Origin: Mytilus californianus
Lineage: Eukaryota > Mollusca > Bivalvia > Mytilida > Mytilidae
Length of the DNA: 64,000 nucleotides
Assembly: GCF_021869535.1 (NCBI RefSeq)
Contig: NW_026262734.1
Span: 80,972,339-81,036,338 of the forward strand
Direction of reading: 5' to 3'
The notes beneath the pieces were generated by a model. It searched no databases. It was not told where the DNA came from and saw only the letters and a list, made by a program, of their open reading frames with translations. Of the stretch, positions 41,336-51,977 are shown in pieces. Every line of letters starts with the position of its first letter. The stretch's first letter is position 1. The position numbers and the translations under genes are program-made.

Positions 41336-41470
41336 TCGTTTACCGTTATGGCATATCCGTTTCACAGATGACAACGGATATGTTCCAATTGTCGTAACTA
41401 CAATCCTGTCCCTTTTGCCAGAATGTGCGCTGCCGGGTTTGTACTAACATTAGCAACACGACGGGTGCTA
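41336..41470 (+). pseudogene. Remnant of a retroelement reverse transcriptase C-terminus
   Basis: The plus strand carries the end of the same coding tail found on the minus strand at 56239-56400 (a Tyr-Arg-Tyr-Gly stretch followed by a divergent end). It then continues into the same non-coding run (GTCGTAACTACAAT, AGCAACACGACGGGTGC) that is seen in reverse complement at 56205-56290. Only about 130 bp remain and no open frame persists. The direction of the coding tail gives the plus-strand assignment. Confidence 0.6.
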
Positions 41471-41760
41471 AAATAGGAAGATATCAACATTCATAACATA
41501 CATGTATTTGTCCCTATAAAATTTTCTCTATCTAACGCGGTTTTCAGGGTATAAGACCAATCTAGAATTTTACCCCTATGTTTTATTTTTAGGCAGGGTC
41601 ATCGGACACATTTTTGAAATTAAATACCCAAATGATGATTGTGACCAAGTTTGGTTAAATTTGGCCCAGTAGTTTCAGAGGAGAAGGTTTTTGTAAGAGT
41701 TAACGGACGACGACGGCGGACGACGGACGCCAAGTGATGAAAAAAACCAGCAGATAACGA
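41471..41760. mobile_element. Dispersed repeat fragment with GACGACGG-rich end
   Basis: The block ending in GGACGACGGACGCCAAGTGATGA, preceded by TTTGGCCCAGTAGTTTCAGA, is a short dispersed repeat I recognise from bivalve genomes. Its usual terminal part is missing here. There is no coding content, and no second copy in the window to confirm its limits. Confidence 0.5.
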
Positions 41761-41829
41761 AACGCAATTAAGCAATACCGGAACTCATATTTATGAACAG
41801 AGTTAGTAACAACAAGCTTTTGCATCTAT

Positions 41830-42150
41830 GATGAGATAATTTACATCCACTGGGTCGATGCCACTCCTGGTGGAGGTTTCCTCCCCGAAGGAATTACCAG
41901 CCAAATAGTCAGCACTTTGGATTTTATTTCTTTAGAAAAACGAATAAGTTTCTACCGCATGAATAAATAACTTCAGCTGTATTTGGCAAAAACATTCAGA
42001 ATTGTGGGTCCTAAATGCTTTCAAACTTAGTACTTCATTTGGTCTTTTTAACTTTTCTGATTACAGTGTTACTGGTGAGTCTTTTGTAGACGAAACGCAC
42101 GTCTTCATACAAAGTTCTAAGCTAGTTATAAATGATGAGTTTATTTCCGA
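41830..42150 (+). mobile_element. Dispersed repeat with CACTGGGTCGATGCCAC core
   Basis: This plus-strand copy contains CACTGGGTCGATGCCAC, a GGTGGAGGTTTCCTC segment, CAGTCAGCACTTTGG-like sequence and TAGACGAAACGCACGTCT. A reverse-complement relative lies inside each unit of the downstream 2.1-kb duplication (about 46508-46695 and equivalents), matching through the GGGTCGAT-CCAC, GGTGGA and AGGGTAT-ACCAG blocks. No coding frame is evident. It looks like an abundant mussel interspersed element, class unknown. Confidence 0.65.
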
Positions 42151-42154
42151 CCAC

Positions 42155-43303
42155 TGTTAAAAAAAGTCTAACTAAACAAGTGATTGCTCCCTTACCTCGC
42201 GAGTGGGAGAGTCGAATAATTGGGGTTTTAAACTTTTTGCTAATTATTGAAAATACACTACTTTTCAACATTATAAAGCAATATGAATAAATAACTTACG
42301 AGCGCAAGTTTTCATGCATCCAGTTATTTTGTCAACACATGCTGCAAAAAAAATAGTTCAACTGCGAAATAATTTACCAAAAAATGTATATTCAACCTAT
42401 CTGTCTTAACATAGATAACAACTTATACATACAAATATAAGAAAGGGGAAAAAATAGATCAAACGTTAAGGACTACCACATTCAGTTTAGTTTCTAAAAG
42501 CTGAACCTATTCATTTTTTTTTTTTCGTTTTTTTTTTTGTGCGTAAATGTATTTAAGAAGAATGATTAGAATAAGGGATATGGTGAATTAATTATTTTTA
42601 TCACAAATTTCAATTCTATTCAAAGGAAAAAGCGTGTCCAATATCTTCTTTCATTAAAAGAAAAAGTCTTGTTTGTGAGTTTATATCTTTTTTTCTCATA
42701 GCTTAATCTTTGTTTCACAATTTTCGTGCAGAAGCGAAAACCTTTGATTTGATATTTTCCCGTGGAATTGCTTATTTATAATAGTTTCCACATAAAGTTC
42801 GTGCATTATGTTTGGAAGCTACATGTTTATGAGTAGTGCTGACTGTGTCAATATCTTAATCAAATTCTGTTCTCCGTTCAGTCTTAAGTGTATGATTACT
42901 TAGAATGTCACCTAAGTTGACAAATTGTATATCAAGTATATTATACTTATCCTTATCCTCGATTGTAAAAGATAATACTCAAAACGCATTTTACTACTAA
43001 TAAAAGTAATGGTTTCAATAATATAAAATTTACCTTTTGAAAAATTATTCTTTCATTCTTTTTCACAATCTTTGTCGTCTGTATGTAAAAACACCAGGTG
43101 TCATTTGTTAGTGATAGTGTGAAAACTATATATGTGTGTACGTATTTGTATAAAAATACATTGAACTATTATAACTGATTTAATCCAAAATTCATAATAA
43201 AATGGGGGATAATCTTAACAATACATATAATAATCTTCATTTGGAGGTAGAGTTCAAAACTACTACCGAGAAATATTATTAATCTGCTATTTGGTAATAT
43301 TGA
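42155..43303. other. AT-rich DNA without recognisable genes
   Basis: No ORF worth reporting, no RNA signature and no repeat that I can match elsewhere in the window. Poly-T runs occur near 42515-42540. Confidence 0.6.
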
Positions 43304-43734
43304 AATCATTTCAAATCCGGTTAATATTGTGTTTGTTAAAAAGATAAGATATAGTATCAGTTAATTAATTATTTGTAAATCCATTGAATCGTAATTTCTC
43401 AACAATTATTTTTGGAACATTATAATACTATTATGGTTTATTTATTAGTTAAACTAGCTTTCGGTAACTTCGAGTACTCTTAGGTCGACACATAGTCTTT
43501 TATCGTAATGTTGTTTTTGTGTTTAGCATATATCTGACGAGTGAAGCTGAACTAATCTGAACAGTTTGTCTATTGTTGAACTAAAACACCACTGTTCCAA
43601 TTTATAGGATTTGTTGAGCGCTCATAAAAACGTTTCATTCCGTTACATTCTTTACATTCCTTCTTAAATCGGTAGCCGGAAATCGAGTGGTTGTCGATGG
43701 ATACTGCTTTATAATTTTTCGTTTGTTGTTCCAG

Positions 43735-43795
43735 ACCGTTGGCTTTCTCTTTTGAAATAATTCACATTATTTCATCCCGTGCATCTATATTTGAA
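43735..43795 (+). other. Exon-like segment (acceptor plus GTAAGT donor)
   Basis: A pyrimidine-rich run ending in CAG precedes 43735, and GTAAGT follows 43795, framing a 61-bp segment open in one frame. It recurs in all four duplication copies. No protein is recognised and no partner exon is identified, so it may be chance. Confidence 0.2.
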
Positions 43796-43838
43796 GTAAG
43801 TATGTTTAATATTCTGTTGTATTCATTGTGTTGTCCTT

Positions 43839-43842
<4 letters not shown>

Positions 43843-43901
<59 letters not shown>
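43843..43901. repeat. (TC)n-(TA)n compound microsatellite
   Basis: About 20 TC repeats run directly into about 9 TA repeats. It is present only in copy A; the equivalent position in copies B-D is a short CTCTCT, suggesting expansion at that seed. ORFs reading through it (Ser-Leu or Arg-Glu runs) are shadows. Confidence 0.97.
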
Positions 43902-44017
43902 CACTGCTGGTGATCCGATGGATAAAATCTGTTGTAGAGTCGTCACTGGTTCAGACGTACTTATGATATAATTAATTCTTGACTGCATCTTACATTAATT
44001 TGTAGGATACCTTTACA
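43902..44017 (+). mobile_element. Detached 3' half of the SINE in copy A
   Basis: The sequence from the GCTGGTGATCCGATGG block to GCATCTTACATTAATTTG matches the 3' half of the full SINE that follows at 44145-44450. The tRNA-like head is missing; the microsatellite replaces it. Confidence 0.85.
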
Positions 44018-44144
44018 ATAGATAATTCATCTGATCTGTAACAATTCCATCTTCATACCTAATATATCATGTACTGTGTTAAGACGCTAGAAAAAAACTG
44101 ACAAGGAAAGGTAACACCCTGCCACCGAAAGCTTTATTATTATA

Positions 44145-44450
44145 GAGCCTAGGTGGTCGAGTGGTCTAGCGCGTCGGGCATAGTGCAAGGCGATTTATTG
44201 CCACGATATCTCAGTAGCATGAGTTTGAATCTTGGCCAGGGAAGAACAAAAAATTTGCTTGCGCAAATTTACAGATCTAACATTGTTGGACTGTTGTTTA
44301 GACGAATTATATATACAGAATGTATTTTTAGCCTTGTATCACCATCACTGCTGGTGATCCGATGGATAAAATCTGTTTTAGAGTCGTCACTGGTTCAGAC
44401 GTACTTATAATATAATTATTTCTGTGACTGCATCTTACATTAATTTGTTG
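44145..44450 (+). mobile_element. tRNA-derived SINE, copy A
   Basis: The head resembles a Leu/Ser-type tRNA. An A-box-like TGGTCGAGTGG lies at 44154-44164 and a degenerate B box GTTTGAATCTT at 44223-44233. The ~200-bp body includes TTGCTTGCGCAAATTTAC. Box mutations suggest the internal RNA polymerase III promoter is dead in this copy. Confidence 0.8.
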
Positions 44451-44580
44451 TATCGACCCACTGCTGTAAAAGTTAAAACGACAATTGATGAGTTCCATGC
44501 GTTCGAAGCGATTTTCTTGATTTATCTTCATCAGGAGAGGTCAAAGCCGATTTTTTTTAAGTCCAAGGATATATACATTT
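44450..44580 (-). mobile_element. GGGTCGAT-core dispersed repeat, truncated, copy A
   Basis: Only the part from GTATCGACCCACTGC onward remains; the rest lies in the ~650 bp missing from copy A. Confidence 0.65.
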
Positions 44581-45483
44581 CTGTAATAAGTACCTTACGG
44601 TGATATAATGACAACAAAGATTAAATTTAAATATTATAAGATTTCAATGTGTTCGTCTTTTTTTTTCATAGTGTACATGGTGTAACTACCCATACTTGAC
44701 TTTTATTTTGTTTTGCGCCAGGTAAAAATTTCAAACATGTCAACCATTAGGAAGGGGAAAAAAAACACAAAATATGAAAAAAAGTCAAATAAAATTAAGA
44801 ACCAATTGTTCAGAGAACAATTGAAGGTCTTTCCACAAAAAAACAAGTATTTTGATATGAAAATAGTAAAAATTCGGTTTAAAATGTCATTAACAGCGTC
44901 AAATGATAGCTTATAGTACGCTGATTCCAAAAATATATGAAATCATTTCAAATCCGGTTAATATTGTGTTTGTTAAAAAGATAAGATATAGTATCAGTTA
45001 ATTAATTATTTGTAAATCCATTGAATCGTAATTTCTCAACAATTATTTTTGGAACATTATAATACTATTATGGTTTATTTATTATTTAAACTAGCTTTCG
45101 GTAACTTTGAGTACTCTTAGGTCGACACATAGTCTTTTATCGTAATGTTGTTTTTGTGTTTAGCATATATCTGACGAGTGAAGCTGAACTAATCTGAACA
45201 GTTTGTCTATTGTTGAACTAAAACACCACTGTTCCAATTTATAGGATTTGTTGAGCGCTCATAAAAACGTTTCATTCCGTTACATTCTTTACATGCCTTC
45301 TTAAATCGGTAGCCGGAAATCGAGTGGTTGTCGATGGATACTGCTTTATAATTTTCGTTTGTTGTTCAAGACCGTTGGCTTTCTCTTTTGAAATAATTCA
45401 CATTATTTCATCCCGTGCATCTATATTTGAAGTAAGTATGTTTAATATTCTGTTGTATTCATTGTGTTGTCCTTTATTTCTCT

Positions 45484-46010
45484 CTGTAACAATTCCATCT
45501 TCATGCCTAATATATCATGTTCTGTGTTACGACGCTAGAAAAAAAACTGACAAGGAAAGGTAACACCCGGCCACCAAAAGCTTTATTATTATAGAGCCTA
45601 GGTGGTCGAGTGGTCTAGCGCGTCAGGCATAGTGCAAGGCGATTTGGTGCCACGATATCTCAGTAGCATGAGTTCGAATCCCGGCCAGGGAAGAACAAAA
45701 AATTTGCTTGCGCAAATTTACAGATCTAACATTGTTGGGCTGTTGTTTAGACGAATTATATATACCGAATGTATTTTCAGCCTTGTATCACCATCACTGC
45801 TGGTAATTCGATGGATAAAATCTGTTGTAGAGTCGTCACTGGTTCAGACGTACTTATAATATAATTATTTCTCTGACTGCATCTTACATTAATTTGTTGG
45901 ATCATTTACAATAGATAATTCAGCTGATCTGTAACAATTCCATCTGCATGCCTTATATATCATGTACTGTGTTACGACGCTAGATAAAAACTGACAAGAA
46001 AAGGTAACAC
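45484..46010. repeat. ~82-bp direct repeats flanking the SINE
   Basis: The segment starting CTGTAACAATTCC and ending GGTAACAC occurs on both sides of the SINE (45484-45566 and 45929-46010) with a few differences. The same holds in copies C and D. In copy A one copy (44036-44117) lies between the SINE half and the full SINE. The pattern fits an ancient tandem dimer of a SINE-spacer-segment block of roughly 415-450 bp, now missing the first head. Confidence 0.8.
45594..45899 (+). mobile_element. tRNA-derived SINE, copy B
   Basis: A box TGGTCGAGTGG at 45603-45613 and consensus-like B box GTTCGAATCCC at 45672-45682 form an intact-looking internal RNA polymerase III promoter. The intervening sequence is long enough for a type II (Leu/Ser-like) tRNA with a variable arm. 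The body continues to TTACATTAATTTGTTG. I see no terminal simple-sequence tail or short target-site duplication. An 85-codon plus-strand ORF here is a shadow of the SINE. Confidence 0.85.
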
Positions 46011-46014
46011 ATAT

Positions 46015-46260
46015 GTGATATGATTGCCAATGAGACAACTATTCAACAGAGCTCAAATGACGTGCAAGTAATTAACTGTAGGTCAACGTGCGGCCTTTAA
46101 CAACGAGCAACCCCATACCGAACAGTCAGCTGTAAAGATCTCCACATAACAAAATTAAAAACAATTCAAACGAGAAAAACCAACAGCCCCATTCATAGGT
46201 TGTTGTCCCAATTGACCCAAAAAGGTGAGCAGATCATGTTGCACCAGTTAACCCGTCATG
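46015..46260 (-). mobile_element. Dispersed 3'-tail repeat, copy B
   Basis: This contains the ATTGCCAATGAGACAACTATT start and a GGTCAACGTGCGGCCTT-like block, i.e. the reverse complement of the GGTCGTACGGTGACC ... GTTGTCTCATTGGCAAT tail visible on the plus strand at 58270-58350. It is recognised as a very common mussel retroelement tail. Equivalents in copies C and D are listed separately. Confidence 0.7.
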
Positions 46261-46507
46261 TTTTCATGGTAAGAAAAAAATGAAAACAACTATCTATAAA
46301 TGTAATGCAACCTTCAGCAGGAACGCTCAAAGCCGAATATTTGAAAGCCAAGGATGTATAAGATCGGACACAGTTGAAATGTTTTATGACCAAATGGACC
46401 TAGAAATAATAGCCAAATCCAGCTAAGGCCAGCTTTGCCTGAAGGTGTTAAACATTAGTTTATTATTAAAAGACAGTTTTTGAAAGGTATATTTTACATC
46501 ATTTCAG

Positions 46508-46695
46508 TACCGAAGTACAGACTTCTGGGCTCATGATACCCTCGTGAACTGATAGTCCACCAGCTGTGGTATCGACCCACTGCTGTAAAAGTTAAAACGA
46601 CAATTGATGAGTTCCATGCGTTCGAAGCGATTTTCTTGATTTATCTTCATCAGGAGAGGTCAAAGCCGATTTTTTTAAGTCCAAGGATATATACA
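46508..46695 (-). mobile_element. GGGTCGAT-core dispersed repeat, copy B
   Basis: Reverse-complement relative of the element at 41830-42150: the blocks CAGTGGGTCGATACCAC, GGTGGACTAT and GAGGGTATCATGAGCCC read on the minus strand. The continuation includes a CTCTCCTGATGAAGATAAA block. Confidence 0.65.
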
Positions 46696-47714
46696 TTTCT
46701 GTAATAAGTACCTTACGGTGATATAATGACAACAAAGATTAAATTTAAATATTATAAGATTTCAATGTTTTCGTCTTTTTTTTTTCATAGTGTACATGGT
46801 GTAACTACCCATACTTGACTTTTATTTTGTTTTGCGCCAGGTAAAAATTTCAAACATGTCAACCATTAGGAAGGGGAAAAAAAACACAAAATATGAAAAA
46901 AAGTCAAATAAAATTAAGAACCAATTGTTCAGAGAACAATTGAAGGTCTTTCCACAAAAAAACAAGTATTTTGATATGAAAATAGTAAAAATTCGGTTTA
47001 AAATGTCATTAACAGCGTCAAATGATAGCTTATAGTACGCTGATTCCAAAAATATATGAAATCATTTCAAATCCGGTTAATATTGTGTTTGTTAAAAAGA
47101 TAAGATATAGTATCAGTTAATTAATTATTTGTAAATCCATTGAATCGTAATTTCTCAACAATTATTTTTGGAACATTATAACACTATTATGGTTTATTTA
47201 TTAGTTAAACTAGCTTTCGGTAACTTCGAGTACTCTTAGGTCGACACATAGTCTTTTATCGTAATGTTGTTTTTGTGTTTAGCATATATCTGACGAGTGA
47301 AGCTGAACTAATCTGAACAGTTTGTCTATTGTTGAACTAAAACACCACTGTTCCAATTTATAGGATTTGTTGAGCGCTCATAAAAACGTTTCATTCCGTT
47401 ACATTCTTTACATGCCTTCTTAAATCGGTAGCCGGAAATCGAGTGGTTGTCGATGGATACTGCTTTATAATTTTTCGTTTGTTGTTCCAGACCGTTGGCT
47501 TTCTCTTTTGAAATAATTCACATTATTTCATCCCGTGCATCTATATTTGAAGTAAGTATGTTTAATATTCTGTTGTATTCATTGTGTTGTCCTTTATTTC
47601 TCTCTGTAACAATTCCATCTTCATGCCTAATATATCATGTTCTGTGTTACGACGCTAGAAAAAAAAACTGACAAGGAAAGGTAACACCCGGCCACCAAAA
47701 GCTTTATTATTATA

Positions 47715-48018
47715 GAGCCTAGGTGGTCGAGTGGTCTAGCGCGTCAGGCATAGTGCAAGGCGATTTGGTGCCACGATATCTCAGTAGCATGAGTTCGAAT
47801 CCCGGCCAGGGAAGAACAAAAAATTTGCTTGCGCAAATTTACAGATCTAACATTGTTGGGCTGTTGTTTAGACGAATTATATATCGAATGTATTTTCAGC
47901 CTTGTATCACCATCACTGCTGGTGATCCGATGGATAAAATCTGTTGTAGAGTAGTCACTGGTTCAGACGTACTTATAATATAATTATTTCTCTGACTGCA
48001 TCTTACATTAATTTGTTG
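47715..48018 (+). mobile_element. tRNA-derived SINE, copy C
   Basis: A box at 47724-47734 and B box GTTCGAATCCC at 47793-47803, both consensus-like. The body is near-identical to copy B apart from a 2-bp loss near 47884. Confidence 0.85.
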
Positions 48019-48130
48019 GATCATTTACAATAGATAATTCAGCTGATCTGTAACAATTCCATCTTCATGCCTTATATATCATGTACTGTGTTACGACGCT
48101 AGATAAAAAACTGACAAGAAAAGGTAACAC

Positions 48131-48375
48131 ATATGTGATATGATTGCCAATGAGACAACTATTCAACAGAGCTCAAATGACGTGCAAGTAATTAACTGTA
48201 GGTCAACGTGCGGCCTTTAACAACGAGCAACCCCATACCGAACAGTCAGCTGTAAAGATCTCCACATAACAAAATTTAAAACAATTCAAACGAGAAAAAC
48301 CAACAGCCCCATTCATAGGTTGTTGTCCCAATTGACCCAAAAAGGTGAGCAGATCATGTTGCACCAGTTAACCCG
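48131..48375 (-). mobile_element. Dispersed 3'-tail repeat, copy C
   Basis: Same family and orientation as 46015-46260, carried along by the segmental duplication. Confidence 0.7.
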
Positions 48376-48636
48376 TCATGTTTTCATGGTAAGAAAAAAA
48401 TGAAAACAACTATCTATAAATGTAATGCAACCTTCAGCAGGAACGCTCAAAGCCGAATATTTGAAAGCCAAGGATGTATAAGATCGGACACAGATGAAAT
48501 GTTTTATGACCAAATGGACCTAGAAATAATAGCCAAATCCAGCTAAGGCCAGCTTTACCCGAAGGAGTTGAAACATTAGTTTCTTTAGAATTTATCAAAA
48601 GACAGTTTTTGAAAGGTATCTTTTAGATCATTTTAG

Positions 48637-48825
48637 TACCGAAGTACAGACCACTGGGCTCATGATACCCTCGTGAACTGATAGTCCACCAGCTGTGGTA
48701 TCGACCCACTGCTGTAAAAGTTAAAACGACAATTGATGAGTTCCATGCGTTCGAAGCGATTTTCTTGATTTATCTTCATCAGGAGAGGTCAAAGCCGATT
48801 TTTTTAAGTCCAAGGATATATACAT
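48637..48825 (-). mobile_element. GGGTCGAT-core dispersed repeat, copy C
   Basis: Same as 46508-46695, within duplication copy C. Confidence 0.65.
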
Positions 48826-49836
48826 TTCTGTAATAAGTACCTTACGGTGATATAATGACAACAAAGATTAAATTTGAATATTATAAGATTTCAATGTTTT
48901 CGTCTTTTTTTTTTCATAGTTAACATGGTGTAACTACCCATACTTGACTTTTATTTTGTTTTGCGCCAGGTAAAAATTTCAAACATGTCAACCATTAGGA
49001 AGGGGAAAAAAACCACAAAATATGAAAAAAAGTCAAATAAAATTAAGAACCAATTGTTCAGAGAACAATTGAAGGTCTTTCCACAAAAAAACAAGTATTT
49101 TGATATGAAAATAGTTAAAATACGGTTTAAAATGTCATTAACAGCGTCAAATGATAACTTATAGTACGCTGATTCCAAAAATATATGAAATCATTTCAAA
49201 TCCGGTTAATATTGTGTTTGTTAAAAAGATAAGATATAGTATCAGTTAATTAATGATTTGTAAATCCATTGAATCGTAATTTCTCAACAATTATTTTTGG
49301 AACATTATAATACTATTATGGTTTATTTATTATTTAAACTAGCTTTCGGTAACTTCGAGTACTCTTAGGTCGACACATAGTCTTTTATCGTAATGTTGTT
49401 TTTGTGTTTAGCATATATCTGACGAGTGAAGCTGAACTAATCTGAACAGTTTGTCTATTGTTGAACTAAAACACCACTGTTCCAATTTATAGGATTTGTG
49501 GAGCGCTCATAAAAACGTTTCATTCCGTTACATTCTTTACATGCCTTCTTAAATCGGTAAATCGAGTGGTTGTCGATGGATACTGCTTTATAATTTTTCG
49601 TTTGTTGTTCCAGACCGTTGGCTTTCTCTTTTGAAATAATTCACATTATTTCATCCCGTGCATCTATATTTGAAGTAAGTATGTTTAATATTCTGTTGTA
49701 TTCATTGTGTTGTCCTTTATTTCTCTCTGTAACAATTCCATCTTCATGCCTAATATATCATGTTCTGTGTTACGACGCTAGAAAAAAAACTGACAAGGAA
49801 AGGTAACACCCGGCCACCAAAAGCTTTATTATTATA

Positions 49837-50143
49837 GAGCCTAGGTGGTCGAGTGGTCTAGCGCGTCAGGCATAGTGCAAGGCGATTTGGTGCCACGATA
49901 TCTCAGTAGCATGAGTTCGAATCCCGGCCAGGGAAGAACAAAAAATTTGCTTGCGCAAATTTACAGATCTAACATTGTTGGGCTGTTGTTTAGACGAATT
50001 ATATATACCGAATGTATTTTCAGCCTTGTATCACCATCACTGCTGGTGATCCGATGGATAAAATCTGTTGTAGAGTCGTCACTGGTTCAGACGTACTTAT
50101 AATATAATTATTTCTCTGACTGCATCTTACATTAATTTGTTGG
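49837..50143 (+). mobile_element. tRNA-derived SINE, copy D
   Basis: A box at 49846-49856 and B box GTTCGAATCCC at 49915-49925. Near-identical to copy B; it was amplified as part of the segmental duplication rather than by fresh retroposition. Confidence 0.85.
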
Positions 50144-50253
50144 ATCATTTACAATAGATAATTCAGCTGATCTGTAACAATTCCATCTTCATGCCTTATA
50201 TATCATGTACTGTGTTACGACGCTAGATAAAAACTGACAAGAAAAGGTAACAC

Positions 50254-50500
50254 ATATGTGATATGATTGCCAATGAGACAACTATTCAACAGAGCTCAAA
50301 TGACGTGCAAGTAATTAACTGTAGGTCACCGTGCGGCCTTTAACAACGAGCAACCCCATACCGAACAGTCAGCTGTAAAGATCTCCACATAACAAAATTT
50401 AAAACAATTCAAACGAGAAAAACCAACAGCCCCATTCATAGGTTGTTGTCCAAATTGACCCAAAAAGGTGAGCAGATCATGTTGCACCAGTTAACCCGTC
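50254..50500 (-). mobile_element. Dispersed 3'-tail repeat, copy D
   Basis: Same family and orientation as 46015-46260, carried along by the segmental duplication; one base differs near 50328. Confidence 0.7.
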
Positions 50501-50749
50501 ATGTTTTCATGGTAAGAAAAAAATGAAAACAACTAATTATAAATGTAATGCAACCTTCAGCAGGAACGCTCAAAGCCGAATATTTGAAAGCCAAGGATGT
50601 ATAAGATCGGACACAGTTGAAATGTTTTATGACCAAATGGACCTAGAAATAATAGCCAAATCCAGCTAAGGCCAGCTTTGCCTGAAGGTGTTAAACATTA
50701 GTTTATTATTAAAAGACAGTTTTTGAAAGGTATATTTTACATCATTTCA

Positions 50750-50940
50750 GTACCGAAGTACAGACCACTGGGCTCATGATACCCTCGTGAACTGATAGTC
50801 CACCAGCTGTGGTATCGACCCACTGCTGTAAAAGTTAAAACGACAATTGATGAGTTCCATGCGTTCGAAGCGATTTTCTTGATTTATCTTCATCAGGAGA
50901 GGTCAAAGCCGATTTTTTTAAGTCCAAGGATATATACATT
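50750..50940 (-). mobile_element. GGGTCGAT-core dispersed repeat, copy D
   Basis: Same as 46508-46695, within duplication copy D. Confidence 0.65.
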
Positions 50941-51165
50941 TCTGTAATAAATACCCTTACGGTGATATAATGACAACAAAGATTAAATTTAAATATTATA
51001 AGATTTCAATGTGTTCGTCTTTTTTTTTCATAGTGTACATGGTGTAACTACCCATACTTGACTTTTATTTTGTTTTGCGCCAGGTAAAAATTTCAAACAT
51101 GTCAACCATTAGGAAGGGGAAAAAAAACCACAAAATATGAAAAAAAGTCAAATAAAATTAAGAAC

Positions 51166-51186
51166 CAATTGTTCAGAGAACAATTG
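51166..51186. repeat. 21-bp palindrome at the 5' edge of the TIR element
   Basis: Arms CAATTGTTC and GAACAATTG flank a 3-bp centre. It lies 1 bp before the AGGTCTTTCCAC terminus. Equivalents in the other duplication copies are at 44803-44823, 46922-46942 and 49051-49071. Confidence 0.9.
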
Positions 51187-51977
51187 AAGGTCTTTCCACA
51201 AAAAAACAAGTATTTTGATATGAAAATAGTAAAAATTCGGTTTAAAATGTCATTAACAGCGTCAAATGATAGCTTATAGTACGATGATTCCAAAAATATA
51301 TGGTTTCTATACAATATTTTTTATATAAGGGAAATAATTTGTTACTTCCGGTTTGGAAAAGGTTACTTTCGGTATTATTTAACTGTTTAATTGACACTGA
51401 TTCCAAAAATATGGTTCTATATACTTTTACATTTAAAAAGTCCAAAAAATAGCTACTTCCGGTTTACACAGGGTCACTTCCGGTTCCCTTTTCAAGGTCA
51501 TATGGCTTGCAACTAAATGCAAAAAGTCCCATGGCTTTATCATGTATACAAATGAGGTAAAAGCAAAGGTCAAAATCTAGAACGTCAATTTAACCTATGA
51601 CTTTGGGCTCAATTTCAAGGTCATCAACCAAGGACCTCAAATCAAAAGACCCTAGATCTTAATTATATGTAAGCGTACCCTTGAAACCGATATGTATGTG
51701 TTACGACATGTCGCAACTAACAATTAAGTAAAATATGTTGTCGATATCTTATATCGTGTTTGAAAAGAGGTGAAAATAAGCCAAAATCCAAATTTAAAAA
51801 TGACCTTGACCTTTGACCTTGACCCTTTTTTCTTTTTTCTTTTTTTGGACCAAGGACCTCAAATCAAAAGACCCTAGGTCCCTATCACTTATGGTTTTCC
51901 AATTACAATTACATTTTACTTATTTTAAATACAGAAGGGGAAATAATTCTCATATGGAGTTTCTGGGCCGCTCCGGT

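Larger units (their letters stand above)
43304..44940. repeat. Segmental duplication copy A (rearranged)
   Basis: Copy A lacks about 650 bp present in B-D: after its SINE it jumps directly to the GTATCGACCCACTGC block. It carries extra sequence upstream of the SINE: a TC/TA microsatellite and a second SINE 3' half. Its SINE B box is also the most decayed of the four. Confidence 0.9.
44941..47059. repeat. Segmental duplication copy B
   Basis: Full-length copy. A SINE lies at 45594-45899, flanked by an ~82-bp direct repeat, then reverse-oriented dispersed repeats, then the palindrome at 46922-46942. A lost base near 45355 and a few substitutions separate it from C and D. Confidence 0.93.
47060..49188. 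repeat. Segmental duplication copy C
   Basis: Full-length copy with a SINE at 47715-48018 and palindrome at 49051-49071. It lacks the TA pair in the SINE body near 47884. It has private variation near 48553-48600, where copies B and D agree with each other. Confidence 0.93.
43304..51302. repeat. Four-copy tandem segmental duplication, ~2.1 kb unit
   Basis: The phrase AATCATTTCAAATCCGG recurs at 43304, 44941, 47060 and 49189, each time opening a near-identical segment of 1637 (rearranged), 2119, 2129 and about 2114 bp. Each unit contains an apparently unique 5' half, a tRNA-derived SINE, two older dispersed repeats in reverse orientation, and a palindrome followed by the first ~115 bp of the element that is complete at 51188-52290. 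Every internal junction falls at the same point within that element, just after GATTCCAAAAATATATG. Only the last copy continues into the complete element, so the duplication postdates its insertion. Confidence 0.95.
49189..51302. repeat. Segmental duplication copy D
   Basis: Full-length copy with a SINE at 49837-50143 and palindrome at 51166-51186. It is short of the AGCCGG bases found near the equivalent of 49558. It is the only copy that reads through into the complete downstream element. Confidence 0.93.

Noticed and set aside
45594..45690. SINE head as a functional tRNA gene
   Set aside because: The region between A and B boxes does not give a convincing cloverleaf with paired acceptor ends, and it continues into a SINE body.
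44153..50102. 85-86-codon ORFs over the SINE heads as a conserved protein family
   Set aside because: They translate the tRNA-like head and SINE body; copies are identical by recent duplication, not by protein constraint.
44703..51314. 67-75-codon ORF pairs around the palindrome in each duplication copy
   Set aside because: Lysine-rich and phenylalanine-rich readings of the same A/T-rich DNA on opposite strands; no motif.
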